Shown here one piece after another: positions 43,225-53,290 of a stretch of 64,000 nucleotides of DNA (the stretch's first letter is position 1; each line of letters begins with the position of its first letter). Both the position numbers and the translations under genes were made by a program. Under the pieces are notes generated by a model. It did not search any database. It had not been told where the DNA came from and saw only the letters and a program-made list of their open reading frames with translations. The stretch comes from Hymenobacter sp. GOD-10R (lineage in GTDB: Bacteria > Bacteroidota > Bacteroidia > Cytophagales > Hymenobacteraceae), in NCBI RefSeq assembly GCF_035609205.1, contig NZ_CP141189.1:1-64000 (forward strand), in the 5' to 3' direction.

Positions 43225-43574
43225 AGGAAGAGTAAAGAGGCGGCTACTATGTCGATTTTTTTAAATAGAACGACAAGCTTAAGCTTTGCTAAACAAATAT
43301 TTAAGCTGTCTTCTTTAATCGGGTACTCTAGGTAGAAAAAGCGCTAAAGTATGGGTGCTTATGGGCAGTATTTCTTTGGTTGCTGGCTCGTAACCAACCG
43401 GCATCCGGCTATCAATGCCCCGCCCCAGCAAGCAGTGCAGACTTTTAGTCCGCAAGCACCAAGGTACTTCTAGCAACAGCATCCGCTGCCAGTTGAAGTC
43501 CTGCTGTTGAGCCCAAGCAACGACAGTGACGCTTTAGGGCCGGCTTAATGCCGGAACCACGGCGGCAGCGAGCC
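43225..43574. other. 350-bp gap between the kinase and GAF genes
   Basis: The first ~100 bases upstream of the kinase start are AT-rich and may hold its promoter. I see no convincing gene or repeat in the remainder. Confidence 0.3.
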
Positions 43575-44084
43575 TTAAAGGTCGCTTTGGCTGCTACCGG
43601 CGGGAGCTGACTGCAAACCAGGAGCAACCTGGTGCCGCTGCCGGTAGAGCAGCGCGGCAGCGGCTTCCAGTAGCGGCTGGTCGGTAGTGCGCTCCTGGCA
43701 GCGCTGCATATCGTAGTGGCATAGCGTGCCGTAGGGCTGGCCCTGCGCATCGCGGATGAGCACGCCGCAGTACGAAACCACCGGCGTGTCGATGAGGCCG
43801 CGAAACTGGGCATCGGTGGCGGCGTCCAGAATTTCGAGCGGAGCCTGCTGCTGGCCCACCAATGAGCAAAACGTCACGGCCATGGGCACATCGGCGCCCT
43901 GCTGCACCTGCGGCTGGTTGCCATCCACTAGCAGCTCGTTGCGCAACACCTCGCCCTCGAAGCGAAACAAGCCCGTGTAGCGGTGCGGAGTGCGCTGATT
44001 TAGGTAGGCCAGGGCGGCGTGCACGCCGTGCTGCTGCACCAGCACCGTAAATTCAGCTATTTCACTCTCCATTTCCTGACTCAT
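43575..44084 (-). CDS. GAF-domain protein, paralogue of the one at 32908
   Basis: The 169-residue protein aligns along its length with the GAF protein at 32908: QHGVHAALAYLNQRTPHRYTG, then FCSLVGQQQAPLEILDAATD, SYCGVLIRDAQG and YGTLCHYDMQRCQE. It lies ~350 bp upstream of the multi-PAS kinase on the same strand and may provide or modify its signal. The ligand is unknown. Confidence 0.75.
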   Translation of the reverse strand: MSQEMESEIAEFTVLVQQHGVHAALAYLNQRTPHRYTGLFRFEGEVLRNELLVDGNQPQVQQGADVPMAVTFCSLVGQQQAPLEILDAATDAQFRGLIDTPVVSYCGVLIRDAQGQPYGTLCHYDMQRCQERTTDQPLLEAAAALLYRQRHQVAPGLQSAPAGSSQSDL

Positions 44085-44175
44085 TTCCTACTCGGGCTTT
44101 AGCGCAACTAAAACAGGCACTACGCAAAAGTGATTGATTTCGTAGAAAATCAGCATAAATAGTTGGCTTATTTCT

Positions 44176-46048
44176 TTAAGAACCCCCACCGTCCACCCGG
44201 AATTTCGGGGCCACGTAGTCCTTCGGTAGATAATCGGCGGGGATAGTGGTTTGGTTGCCGTCGCGCTGGGCGCGGTAGTGGGGCGACATGATTTCGACGC
44301 CAGCCTCATTGAACTGGTCCTGAATGTTTTGGTGGATGCGCGAGTAGAGCACGGCTTGGCGGCTGGCCTCGCGAGTGTAGGCATTGAGCTGGTAGCTGAC
44401 GTAGTAGTCGTCGAGGCTAGTTTGGAGCACGAAGGGCTGGGGGTCGGGCAGGATGCCCTCGGCCCCCAGGGCCGCCGCGATGAGCAGCTGGTGCACCTGC
44501 GCCCAGGGCACGTCGTAGCCGATAGTGACGGTGGTGTGCAGCACCAGCCCTAGGGTGGGCGCGGCGCTGGTGAAGTTGGTGGTGTAGCTGCTCATAATCG
44601 AGGAATTGGGGATGGTGATTTCCTCGTTTTTGATGGTGCGGATGCGGGTCACAAGCAGGTTTTTCTCGATGATGTCGCCCGTCACGTCGCCGATTTTTAC
44701 CCTATCGCCCAGCTTGTAGGCGCGCATGTAGGTGAGCACCAGCCCGGCCACGATATTAGACAACGAGCCCGCCGAGCCGAAGGTGAACAGGAAGCCCAGA
44801 AACACCGACACGCCCTTAAAAATGGGCGAGTCAGAGCCCGGCAAATACGGAAAAATCACGACCAGCAAAAAGGCGAAGACCATGACCCGCACAATCTGGT
44901 AAGTGGGGTTGGCCCAGTCGGGGTAGAAGCCCTCGATGGTGAGGCGACCCAGTCGAATTTCCTCCTTCAGGAAAAACACGCCCCGCAGCAGGTAGCGGAA
45001 CACCGTGACAATGACCACGATGGTAACCAGATTGGGCAGGTAGTGCCACAGCGACAGCCCCATGCGGCGCAGCGGCGTGAGCACGTAGCCGAGCAGAATA
45101 TCGGCTACATCCTGGGTGCCGGGAAAGATACTGAACAGCAGCGGCAGCACCAGCGAGATAACCAGAAAAATGACCACCCAGCGCAGCACGTTGAGCAGCA
45201 GCAGGGCCACGGCCAGTGCCCGCTGGGGTGTAAACAGCTCATACGTGCCTAGGTGCACGCCCCGAAACCAGGTGGCCTCGCGCTGGGTGAGTTGGCTTTG
45301 CAGCCAGCGAAAGAGCTGATTGACAAAGCGCACCACGAAGTAAAAGGCCACTAGCACCAGCAGCACCAGCCCCACTTCCTTGAGGATGTTGCGGACGCTG
45401 TGCGCCTGCTTGTACTGCGCCACCGCCCGCACGATGCGCGCCCGGTACTGGCGGGGCCAGCGAGTCGCGCGGGGTGTTCATCCAGAGGGCGTCGTTGTCG
45501 GAAATGCTTTGCACCACCAGCTCGCCGTACATGAGGTCGATGGTTTGCTCGGAGGGGTAGAGGCGCAGCGAATCAGGTTGGTAGCGCACGTTTGCCTCCA
45601 GGCGCTGCACCTTGTCGGCGATGAGGGCGGCCCGCTCGCGGGGCGAGAAGGGGCCGAGCTTGGTGTAGACGTAAAATAGCGTGTCCTCGTGCGGCACCAC
45701 GGGGTAGCCGCGGGTGCGCAGCTTGAGCGAGTCGATGTGGCGGCGGGCCTGGGTGCGGCGCAGCGAGTCGGCAGCGCGCAGGGCGATAAACTCCTGGGCC
45801 AGTTGCTGCTCGCGGGCGCGGTCGGGGCGGTCTTTGAGGCTCAGCAACTCCTGCTGCAGCTGGCCGAGGCGGGCGCTGGTCTGGCGGCGCAGCGAGTCGA
45901 GCTGGCGCAGGGTGCGCGTGTCGGTGCTCAGCATTTGGGCGCGGGCCGAGTCGGGGCGGGCGGGCACCTGGGCGGTGGCCCTAGGGTGGCTGAGCAGGCT
46001 CAGTAATAGCCAGGTGGCGAAGAATAAAAAAGTAAGACGTTGGGGCAT
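44176..46048 (-). pseudogene. MscS-type channel with N-terminal coiled coil, broken by one frameshift
   Basis: The first part (46048 to ~45455) has a signal peptide and a periplasmic coiled coil (LRQLDSLRRQTSARLGQLQ). The second part (~45450 to 44176) holds the pore and beta domain (TFGSAGSLSNIVAGLVLTYM, then GDRVKIGDVTGDIIEKN). Both are MscS-type and adjoin, but a one-base shift lies in a run of four G at 45453-45456. With one G fewer the frame would continue through SLARQYRARIVRAV. It is either a phase-variable site, a sequencing error or a true pseudogene. Confidence 0.85.
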
Positions 46049-46080
46049 AGCATGTTTTGAGAATAGCAGTTCGGTGGGCG

Positions 46081-46205
46081 CTGACCCCACCCCCTAGCCC
46101 CCTCCCCTTCGGGAGAGGGGGGACTAATTTTAGTTATAAAAATCCAGCAATGAGTAAGCTAGCTACTAGAGCTAGTTCCTCCTCTCCCGAAGGGGTGGGG
46201 GCGGC
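46081..46205. repeat. GC-rich inverted repeat (intergenic palindrome)
   Basis: CCCCTCCCCTTCGGGAGAGG at ~46099-46118 is repeated inverted at ~46178-46205 (CCTCTCCCGAAGGGGTGGGG), about 60 bp apart. This type of palindrome is, as I recall, a dispersed repeat in Hymenobacter genomes. It lies between the broken MscS gene and the resolvase remnant. Confidence 0.65.
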
Positions 46206-46276
46206 GCGAGGGCGAGCAAGATATCAGCGTCGGCGCTTCGGGGACTTTGGCCTTGGTTAAAAGTTTGGGACAAAAG

Positions 46277-46496
46277 TTAATCGGCGTCCTTGGCAGCTGC
46301 CGTCTTTCGGTGGGCGTGGATGACCACTTTACGGTGGCGTAAGTACTTATAAAGGGTGACCTTGGAGATGCTCAGGCGCTGGGCAATCTCGTTGACGCCG
46401 AGCTGCTGCTCGCGGTAGAGCGTTTCGGCGATGATGGCCGTGCGTTCGGCCTGCTCCGAGAGGCCCCGCTGGCGGCCCCCACTTGGCCCCGGGCGC
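46277..46496 (-). pseudogene. Resolvase C-terminal HTH remnant
   Basis: A frame ending at TAA 46277 reads GGRQRGLSEQAERTAIIAE and LGVNEIAQRLSISKVTLYKY. That is the C-terminal helix-turn-helix of a Tn3-type or similar serine resolvase. The catalytic domain is missing, and the fragment abuts an unrelated plus-strand fragment at ~46500. Confidence 0.8.
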
Positions 46497-46499
46497 GGG

Positions 46500-46701
46500 C
46501 CGCGGCCAGCCCGGCGTGGGCGGCGGGGCCACCATCTACCCCACCGGAGACCTCGACGAAATGGTGCTGGCCCTCAAGCAGCTGGCTGCTAACACTACCT
46601 ATACGCTGTACCTGTCGGACAGCAAAACCGCATTGGTGGCCCCGAAGCCGGTCATTTCCTTCAAAACCGATGATGGTGGCGCAGTCGAAGTCAACGCCTA
46701 A
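46500..46701 (+). pseudogene. C-terminal fragment of an unknown protein
   Basis: The frame TIYPTGDLDEMVLALKQLAA, then TYTLYLSDSKTALVAPKPVI ends in VEVNA at 46701. It appears to begin at the junction with the resolvase remnant, which argues for a rearrangement. No family is recognised. Confidence 0.35.
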
Positions 46702-47350
46702 TGGCATCGCCCGGTTCGGCCAGCCGGTGAAACACGATGCCGTGCTTCTCAAAATACGGCCCGTAGTTCTCGTAGCGCTGCTGGATGAAGAAGGGCTTGA
46801 GGTAGCCGTCGTGTACGGGCAAAATTTGCCTGGGACGCATTTTCAGGGCGAAATCGGCCACTACTAGCTCCGTGAGAAAAGGCGCGGTGACGGGCAGCAG
46901 GAGCATTTCCACCCCCGCAAAGGGCAGCAAATTGTTAGCAAAAGAGTCGGCGGGATTTAGCACCTTGCCATTCACCAGCCAGGCGGTCATTTGCGACAAG
47001 AGGCTGTCGAAAATGGCCTCGTGCTGCACCGGAAGGGCCAGCAGCTGAAACACGCCCAAGTCTAGGCGACCTTCCTCGTGGATTTGCACCGTGAGGCCGT
47101 GCGCTTTCAGTTCGGTTGCCACCTCGCGGTTAGAGATGATAATGGCCTGGCGCAGGGCCACGATTTTCTGAAGCGCCGTCACATCGAGGTGGTCGGGGTG
47201 GTTGTGGGTGATAATGATGACCGATACGTCTTTGAAAACCTCGGGGTGCACCAAGCCTTCGATGAAGGAAAACTTGCCCGGGTCGAAAAGAATCTGTTGG
47301 CCGTCGAGTTCGAACAGCAAACAGGAATGAATGTATTTGGTGATGCGCAT
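46691..47350 (-). CDS. MBL-fold metallo-hydrolase
   Basis: The 219-residue protein has the metal-binding motif THNHPDHLD near residues 50-58 and later His in PVQHEAI and LPVHDG. It is like the UlaG/YcjY-type small hydrolases. It has no signal peptide. The substrate is unknown. The stop overlaps the plus-strand fragment by 11 bp. The gene is 63 bp downstream of the exporter gene and may be read with it. Confidence 0.85.
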   Translation of the reverse strand: MRITKYIHSCLLFELDGQQILFDPGKFSFIEGLVHPEVFKDVSVIIITHNHPDHLDVTALQKIVALRQAIIISNREVATELKAHGLTVQIHEEGRLDLGVFQLLALPVQHEAIFDSLLSQMTAWLVNGKVLNPADSFANNLLPFAGVEMLLLPVTAPFLTELVVADFALKMRPRQILPVHDGYLKPFFIQQRYENYGPYFEKHGIVFHRLAEPGDAIRR

Positions 47351-47412
47351 GGCATTGAAAAAGAGGTTGTTCTAGCTACTCCGGTAGTCCAACTTCCTCC
47401 GTGCGCTTTGCC

Positions 47413-48477
47413 TTATACGGTGTGCAGAATCACGTAGAGCGAGCCGGTTGAAATTACTACCCACAGCAGGATGCCCAGCACGTAGGGCTTGATGCCCACC
47501 GAGCGCACCACCTTGGCCGATAGGCCCACGCCGATGAAAAACAGCGTCACCGTGAGGCCGATTTTGGCCAGGTTCACCATCACCGGGCCCAGGGGCTTGG
47601 CGGCGGGCACGAAGGTGTTGAGCAGCATGGCGGCGATGAAGCCGAAGATGAAATAGGGAATTTTCACCTTGACGCCCTTCTGCTTGAAAATCATGGCCGT
47701 GCCGATGGAAATCGGGATAATCCACAGGGCACGGGCCAGCTTCACGGTGGTGGCCACTTCCAGGGCTTTATTGCCGTAGGCGGCCGCCGCGCCCACCACC
47801 GAACTGGTGTCGTGGATGGCAATGGCGCACCAAAGGCCGAACTGGTTCTGGGTCATGGCCAGCGCGTGGCCGATGGGCGGGAAGGCAAATAGGGCCAGCG
47901 CGTTGAGCACGAACACCGTGCCCAGGGCCACCGACATTTCCTCGTCCTTTGCCCGCAGCACCGGCCCGATGGCCGCGATGGCCGAGCCCCCGCAGATGGC
48001 CGTGCCGCACGAAATCAGATGCACCACGTGCCGGCCCAGCCCCAACCACCGGCCCACCACCAGGCCCAGCAGCAGCGTGCCGAAGATGGACACCACCGTG
48101 AAGAGGATGCCCTCCTTGCCGGCCTGCACCGCCGCGTGGGCGTTCATGCCGAAGCCCAGCCCGATAACCGAGAACTGCAGCAGCTTGGCCGTGGCCTTTT
48201 TGGTTTGGGTAGTGAAGGGGTTGCCGATGGTCTGGGCCAGCGCCAGGCCCAGGGCCAGGGCAATGGGCGGCGAGGCCCAGGGCGTGAGGCAGAACACGAA
48301 GAACAGGACAAACACCACCTGCTTCCCGGTGAAGTCCTGCCCGAAGGCTACGCGGGGCGTGTGCAGGTGGCGGAAGAAGCCGGTGGTTTCGTTGAATTCG
48401 GTGGCGGTCGTCTCCGGGGCCAGGGCGAGCGGCGAGTCGGGAACCTGGGGAGTAGCGAGATGAACCGGGAGTGCCAT
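47413..48477 (-). CDS. yeiH: YeiH-type (UPF0324) membrane protein, putative sulfate exporter
   Basis: The 354-residue protein has about 10-11 membrane helices after an N-terminal cytoplasmic segment of ~45 residues. Motifs FSVIGLGFGMN, GTAICGGSAIAAIGPV and HDTSSVVGAAAAYG are typical of the YeiH family. The function is thought to be anion export, possibly linked to sulfite or sulfate. It lies 280 bp after a LysR gene on the same strand, as in the yeiE-yeiH pair of enterobacteria. Confidence 0.9.
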   Translation of the reverse strand: MALPVHLATPQVPDSPLALAPETTATEFNETTGFFRHLHTPRVAFGQDFTGKQVVFVLFFVFCLTPWASPPIALALGLALAQTIGNPFTTQTKKATAKLLQFSVIGLGFGMNAHAAVQAGKEGILFTVVSIFGTLLLGLVVGRWLGLGRHVVHLISCGTAICGGSAIAAIGPVLRAKDEEMSVALGTVFVLNALALFAFPPIGHALAMTQNQFGLWCAIAIHDTSSVVGAAAAYGNKALEVATTVKLARALWIIPISIGTAMIFKQKGVKVKIPYFIFGFIAAMLLNTFVPAAKPLGPVMVNLAKIGLTVTLFFIGVGLSAKVVRSVGIKPYVLGILLWVVISTGSLYVILHTV

Positions 48478-48760
48478 GAGCGGGAGGGATTGGTTTCTGT
48501 GGCAAATATACGGGGATCCCTACACCAGGTGTTATCCAATAGTGTTATCCTGCATAACCAAAAGTTATTTGTAGCGTAGCTGCTTTTTGAATTCCCGCCA
48601 GTCTTGAGCCGCCCGGATGGTCGCGGCAGCAGTTGTTACGGCACCGGCAGACCTGCGCCATCACCAATCTGCCGTTGGACGAACCACCCGGTTTACCTCC
48701 TGCTGTATGAGTACAGCCGCTGCCAGCTGACACCGAATGGTTATCCGGCATCGCCAGCCT

Positions 48761-49672
48761 TTATTTGGCTCCCTTGAATTGCCCCTGCACGAAGCTCAGA
48801 AACCGCTGGGCCGGCCGGGCCAGCACCTGTCCCTGCACCCAGAGTGCCTCGAACTGCCGGGCCAGGTGCAGCCCTTTGATGGGCACGATTTCGAGCAGCC
48901 CAGCCGCCAGCTCGCGGTCCAGGGCCCGGCGCGACACGAATCCCAGGGCCGCCGGCGCGGCTTCGAGGTAGCGCTTGATGGCTTCCGTATTGTCCAGGTA
49001 AAGGGCTACGGAAAGGCTGCTAAGCTTGATGTGCTGCGCCCGCAGAGCAAATTCGAGGATTTCCAGCGTGCCCGAGCCCCGCTCGCGCAACACCAGCGGG
49101 TGGGCCAGCGCCTCGGCCAAGGACAGCGGCGTGGCGGGCGGGGCACCGGGCGCGACGCGGCGCACGGCCACCAACTCGTCGGGCAGCAACAGCTCGTAGT
49201 GTAGGTCGTGGCTTTTGGTGCGGCCTTCCACAAAGCCCAAATCCAGCTCGCCGCGTAGTAGGGCATCGGCAATGCGCTCGGAATTGGCGTTCAGGAACGA
49301 GAGCTGCACCTGCGGGTAGCGGGCCTGAAAGGCGGGCAGCAACCCCGGCAGCACGTACTGGGCCAGGGTGGTGCTGGCCCCCAGGCGCAGGCGGCCGGCG
49401 GCCTCTTCGGGGTCACGCAGGGCTAGGAGCTGGTCTTCGAGCTGCTGCTGGGCGGCGGCGGCGGCATCGGCGTGGGCGTGCAGCAGGCGGCCGGCCTCGG
49501 TGAGGCTCACGCGGTTGCCGCGCCGCTCCAACAGGCGCTGGCCGTACTGGGCTTCCAGCTCACGAATGTGCTTGGTGACGGCCGGCTGGCTCACAAACAG
49601 CTCCTGCCCGGCCTTGGTAAAGCTCAGATGCCGGGCCACGGTGGCAAATACGCGCAGACGAAAATCGGACAT
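48761..49672 (-). CDS. LysR-family transcriptional regulator (YeiE/CysB-like)
   Basis: The 303-residue protein has a winged HTH at ~1-62 (FRLRVFATVARHLSFTKAGQ, then VSQPAVTKHIRELEAQ) and a periplasmic-binding-like effector domain (~90-300). Ligand-site motifs RLGASTTLAQYVLPGLL and LGFVEGRTKS are visible. It probably regulates the yeiH-type gene downstream. Sulfite sensing, as in YeiE, is an inference. Confidence 0.9.
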   Translation of the reverse strand: MSDFRLRVFATVARHLSFTKAGQELFVSQPAVTKHIRELEAQYGQRLLERRGNRVSLTEAGRLLHAHADAAAAAQQQLEDQLLALRDPEEAAGRLRLGASTTLAQYVLPGLLPAFQARYPQVQLSFLNANSERIADALLRGELDLGFVEGRTKSHDLHYELLLPDELVAVRRVAPGAPPATPLSLAEALAHPLVLRERGSGTLEILEFALRAQHIKLSSLSVALYLDNTEAIKRYLEAAPAALGFVSRRALDRELAAGLLEIVPIKGLHLARQFEALWVQGQVLARPAQRFLSFVQGQFKGAK

Positions 49673-49760
49673 GGCGGCAAGGTAGGCAGTTTGCTATAAC
49701 CTCGGGGCGGACCCTCCCCGCTCATTTCGGGCACCCATCCGCCCACCCTGCCAACGCCGC

Positions 49761-49905
49761 TTACCGAACCAGCTTCTCCAGCGCGGCCTTGAACTCGGGG
49801 ATGTAGTACGCGGCCATGCCGTCGTGGCAGGCGACCACCTGGCCGTCGGGGCCGAGGATGACGGTGGCAAGAATGGAGTTGGAATCGAATGGGGCAAACA
49901 CTTCG
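49761..49905 (-). pseudogene. C-terminal remnant of a redoxin-type gene
   Basis: The frame ends at TAA 49761 and reads SNSILATVILGPDGQVVACH, then IPEFKAALEKLVR. It resembles the end of an AhpC/TlpA-type redoxin. The upstream part, including any cysteine pair, is gone. Confidence 0.55.
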
Positions 49906-50330
49906 GCTTTTCAGAGGCCGATATAGTACAGCGAGGCGAGGCCCAGCGAAAGCCTGACGAAGCGGATACTACCTTCCCAAGGCGCTGGTTTACGCCGAGG
50001 TGCAGCAGGTTGATAGACACGAAGTCGGCGAGAAATTGGTCGGACGCATTTCGGAGTGGCAGACACAGGTGTTTCGGTGCGCCGGGCGGAGCCGTGCCGG
50101 CCGCCCCCCTTACCATCTAGACCAAACTCCTTGTCTCTCCCTCAATGGTCTACACTCCGCCGGCGAGGCACGGCGGACGCTGGCGCAGTACCAGAAACGG
50201 CTCAAGTTACGGCCAACCAAATGAGTGTAGTAAGGAGGTATAGGGTAACCAGAGCGTGACGCTGACGCAGCAGCATTAGCACAGCTTACTGCCCAACGTC
50301 CGTTCTAATTTGGCAAAGGGCGTTTAACCT
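49906..50330. other. 425-bp gap with gene remnants
   Basis: On the minus strand short readable pieces follow each other (SDQFLADFVSINLLHLGVN; and FVRLSLGLASLYYIGL ending in TGA near 49919), which suggest at least one decayed gene, perhaps a small membrane protein. No intact gene is seen. Confidence 0.35.
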
Positions 50331-51740
50331 TTATACCAAACTTTTAACCAAGGCCGACTTTGGCGCTGGGGGCTCTGGGGTGTTTACCAGCAACTGCACG
50401 GGCTGCCGGGTGCCCGCCCGCAGGCCTAGCCACTGGCGCAGGCGCTGCTGCTCGGCGGCGGGCAGCGGCGCGCTGGTGCTGAGGCTGACGACCAAGGTCG
50501 TATCGGCGGGCAGGGGGCCGGCAGCGGGGCGCACCAGCTGGCCTAGGCCCAGCTGGCGCACGGCAGGGTGCTCTACCTGCACCTCGCGCAGCAGCGTGTT
50601 GGCGGCCGGCAGGGCGGGGTTGGCGGGTGCCGCGCTGTCGGGCCGCACCAATAGTTGCTGGAGCTGGGCCAGGCGCGTGTCGTAGCCGGCCAGGGTTTGC
50701 TCGTTGCGGCTGCGCACGTCTTCGAGCAGGCTGGTGCGCAGGGCGCGGGCATCGGTCGAGTCGAGGCCGGCTAGGCCCTGGCGCACGGTGAGGCTGGCAT
50801 CGGCGAGGCGGTACTGGGCCAGGCGGGTGCGAGCGGTGCGCAGTTGGTTGGGTGTGAGGTGCTTGCCAGCCAGCAGCACGTTGATGGTGCGCGGGCTGGC
50901 GTCCACGCGGCGCGTGACCACGTAGGTGCCGGGTAGGCTCAGCTGCTCGTCCACAAACTGCTGGGCGTTGTGCATAAACACGGTGCTGCGCACGATGCCC
51001 ACCGCCAGGTACACGCTGGGGCCGGCCGTGAGCAGCGCCACCGCCCAAATGCCCCGGTTCACCCACCGACCACGCCGGCCGCTGTCGAACTGGTGCTGGG
51101 GCAGCGGCAAAATGCGGGCCACTAAAAAGGTGGATACGCTGATAAACACGCAGTTAATAAAGAACAAATACAGCGCCCCAAACAAATAGCTCCAGTGCAG
51201 GGTGGCCAGCCCGTAGCCGGCCGTGCACAGCGGCGGCATGAGGGCGGTGGCGATGGCCACGCCAGGCACCACGTTGCCGCGCTCGCGGCGGGTGAAGCCA
51301 ATGGCCCCGGCCGCCCCGCCAAACAAGGCAATGGCCACGTCCCAGGTGGTGGGCGAGGTGCGGGCCAGCAGCTCGGAGCCGGCATCGGTGAGGGGCGTGA
51401 GCTTGAAATACGCCGCCGATACCAGCAGGCTAAGGCTAGCGGCAATCAGCAGGTTTTTCAGGCCCCGCCGTATCAAATCGACTTCCACGGTGGCGGCCCC
51501 GAAGCCGATGCCCACAATCGGCCCCATGAGCGGCGAAATAAGCATGGCCCCGATAATGACGGCCGTAGAATTAACATTGAGCCCGACTGACGCGACCAGA
51601 ATGGCGAAGATGAGCACCCACAGGTTGGTACCCTTGAATACCAGCCCGTCCTCGACATCAGTCATGATTTCGGCCGGGTCAGCCATATCCGATGATAAGT
51701 CGAAGTGCGCGCGTAGCCAGCGGAGAGCAGCGAAAGTCAT
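50331..51740 (-). CDS. DUF389 membrane protein
   Basis: The 469-residue protein has about six membrane helices in residues ~38-260 with the DUF389 hallmarks VIIGAMLISPLMGPIVGIG and VVPGVAIATALMPPLCTAGYG (in part). The C-terminal half is a soluble domain with an Arg/Ala-rich coiled coil. The function is unknown. It is divergent from the DUF2254 gene, sharing a 215-bp promoter region. Confidence 0.9.
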   Translation of the reverse strand: MTFAALRWLRAHFDLSSDMADPAEIMTDVEDGLVFKGTNLWVLIFAILVASVGLNVNSTAVIIGAMLISPLMGPIVGIGFGAATVEVDLIRRGLKNLLIAASLSLLVSAAYFKLTPLTDAGSELLARTSPTTWDVAIALFGGAAGAIGFTRRERGNVVPGVAIATALMPPLCTAGYGLATLHWSYLFGALYLFFINCVFISVSTFLVARILPLPQHQFDSGRRGRWVNRGIWAVALLTAGPSVYLAVGIVRSTVFMHNAQQFVDEQLSLPGTYVVTRRVDASPRTINVLLAGKHLTPNQLRTARTRLAQYRLADASLTVRQGLAGLDSTDARALRTSLLEDVRSRNEQTLAGYDTRLAQLQQLLVRPDSAAPANPALPAANTLLREVQVEHPAVRQLGLGQLVRPAAGPLPADTTLVVSLSTSAPLPAAEQQRLRQWLGLRAGTRQPVQLLVNTPEPPAPKSALVKSLV

Positions 51741-51955
51741 AGAGAGGGAAGCGGGAAAAGAGGGTAGAACAGAGGACCGTAGTGCAGTCTTTCAGGTTGT
51801 AAATAAGGAAGCTAAAAGAAGTGATTCGCGCACGCTACTGCTCCAACTTCAGCTAGGCTTACGCAACTGTTGCCAAAAATACCGGCTCCAGTTCAACCGG
51901 CGAAATCTAGGGCGTAGTCGTACACCAGGGTAGTAAACTCCTCCACTTTCTGCCT

Positions 51956-53290
51956 ATGCTCTCCTTATTTCACCGTTCCTGGCAGCGCCTACGCGATTCG
52001 CTGTGGTTTGTGCCTACCCTGCTCGTTTTAGGTTCGTGCGGGCTGGCCTACGGGCTAATTGAGTTCGATAGCCGCACTTCGTTCGATGGGGGCAAGAAGT
52101 TTCCGCTGCTCTTTGGGGTGGGTGCGCAGGGCTCGCGCAGCATGCTCACGGCCGTAGCTGGCTCGATGCTGACGGTAGCGGCACTGGTGTTTTCACTCAC
52201 GCTGTCCACCATTTCGCAGGTTAGCAGCCAGTACTCGCCCCGGGTGCTGCGCAACTTTATGCGCGACCGAGGCAACCAAGTGGTCATGGGCTACTTCGTG
52301 GGCGTATTTGCCTACTGCCTGCTGGTGCTGGGCACCATCCGGGGCACCGACGAGCAGAAATTCGTGCCCAGCACCGCCGTCATGGTCGGGCTAGGCCTGG
52401 CGCTAGGCGGCGTGGCAGCCCTCATTTACTTCATCCACCACATCGCCGAATCGCTGCAAACCGACACCATTTTGCAGCGCATCAGCCGCCAAAGCCGGGA
52501 GGCCGTTAAGGAACTTTTTCCCGAAAATCTGGGGGAGCCCGCCTCTACCCCGGCCCAGCAAGCCGCCTGGCGCGAGGCCGCCGCCCGGCCCGGCTGGCAG
52601 CCCGTGCCCGCTACTAATACAGGCTACGTGCAGCGCATTGAGGCGGACGCGCTGCTGGCCTGGGGCACCGAGCACCGGGCCTGGCTACGGGTAGCCCAGC
52701 CCATCGGCGCATTTGTGGGCGAAGGCAACACGTTAGTTAGCTACCAGCTGCAAGCGCCAGCCGCCCCCCTGAGCGAGGCCGACCAGGCAGCCCTGGCCCG
52801 CTGCATAGTGCTGGAGTCGCACCGCAGCATCGGGCAGGATGTGGCCTTTGGCGTGCAGCAGCTAGTGGATATTGCCCTCAAAGCCCTTTCGCCCGGCATC
52901 AACGATACCACCACGGCCATCATGGCCGTCGACCACCTGGGGCTGCTGGTCCAGCAGCTGGCTGGGCGGCCGTTTCCAGCCACACTCCGCACCACCGAAA
53001 CGAACGACAACGTGCTGGTGCAGGTGCCGGCCCGCGACTTCGCCGGCTACGTGAAGCTGGCTTTTGACCTGGTGCGCATTAACTCCAAAGGCAATCACGC
53101 GCTGTTTCGGCGGCTGCTGCGGGCGCTGGCCCAGGTGGGCGAGGCCGCTCGCACCGCCGAGCGTAAAGTGATTATCGGGGCGCAGGCCCAGCTCCTGCTC
53201 CAGCACGCTGATGAAACGCTGGCCACCGACTACGAAAAAGAGGCCGTGCGCGCTACCTATGCTGAGGAGCAAAGCAGGTGGCAGGCATAA
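51956..53290 (+). CDS. DUF2254 membrane protein
   Basis: The protein has 444 residues. Four membrane helices (~18-37, 62-83, 105-125, 140-160) are followed by a large soluble domain (~175-444) with DVAFGVQQLVDIALKALSPGINDTTTA (in part), the family's signature. The function is unknown. It is divergent from the DUF389 gene. Confidence 0.9.
   Translation: MLSLFHRSWQRLRDSLWFVPTLLVLGSCGLAYGLIEFDSRTSFDGGKKFPLLFGVGAQGSRSMLTAVAGSMLTVAALVFSLTLSTISQVSSQYSPRVLRNFMRDRGNQVVMGYFVGVFAYCLLVLGTIRGTDEQKFVPSTAVMVGLGLALGGVAALIYFIHHIAESLQTDTILQRISRQSREAVKELFPENLGEPASTPAQQAAWREAAARPGWQPVPATNTGYVQRIEADALLAWGTEHRAWLRVAQPIGAFVGEGNTLVSYQLQAPAAPLSEADQAALARCIVLESHRSIGQDVAFGVQQLVDIALKALSPGINDTTTAIMAVDHLGLLVQQLAGRPFPATLRTTETNDNVLVQVPARDFAGYVKLAFDLVRINSKGNHALFRRLLRALAQVGEAARTAERKVIIGAQAQLLLQHADETLATDYEKEAVRATYAEEQSRWQA

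Noticed and set aside
47768..48579. Long ORFs on both strands across yeiH
   Set aside because: Their composition (runs of Gly/Arg/His) is that of shadow frames; the YeiH frame explains the region.
50344..51066. 240-codon minus-strand ORF inside the DUF389 gene
   Set aside because: It is an Arg/Pro-rich frame overlapping an established gene.
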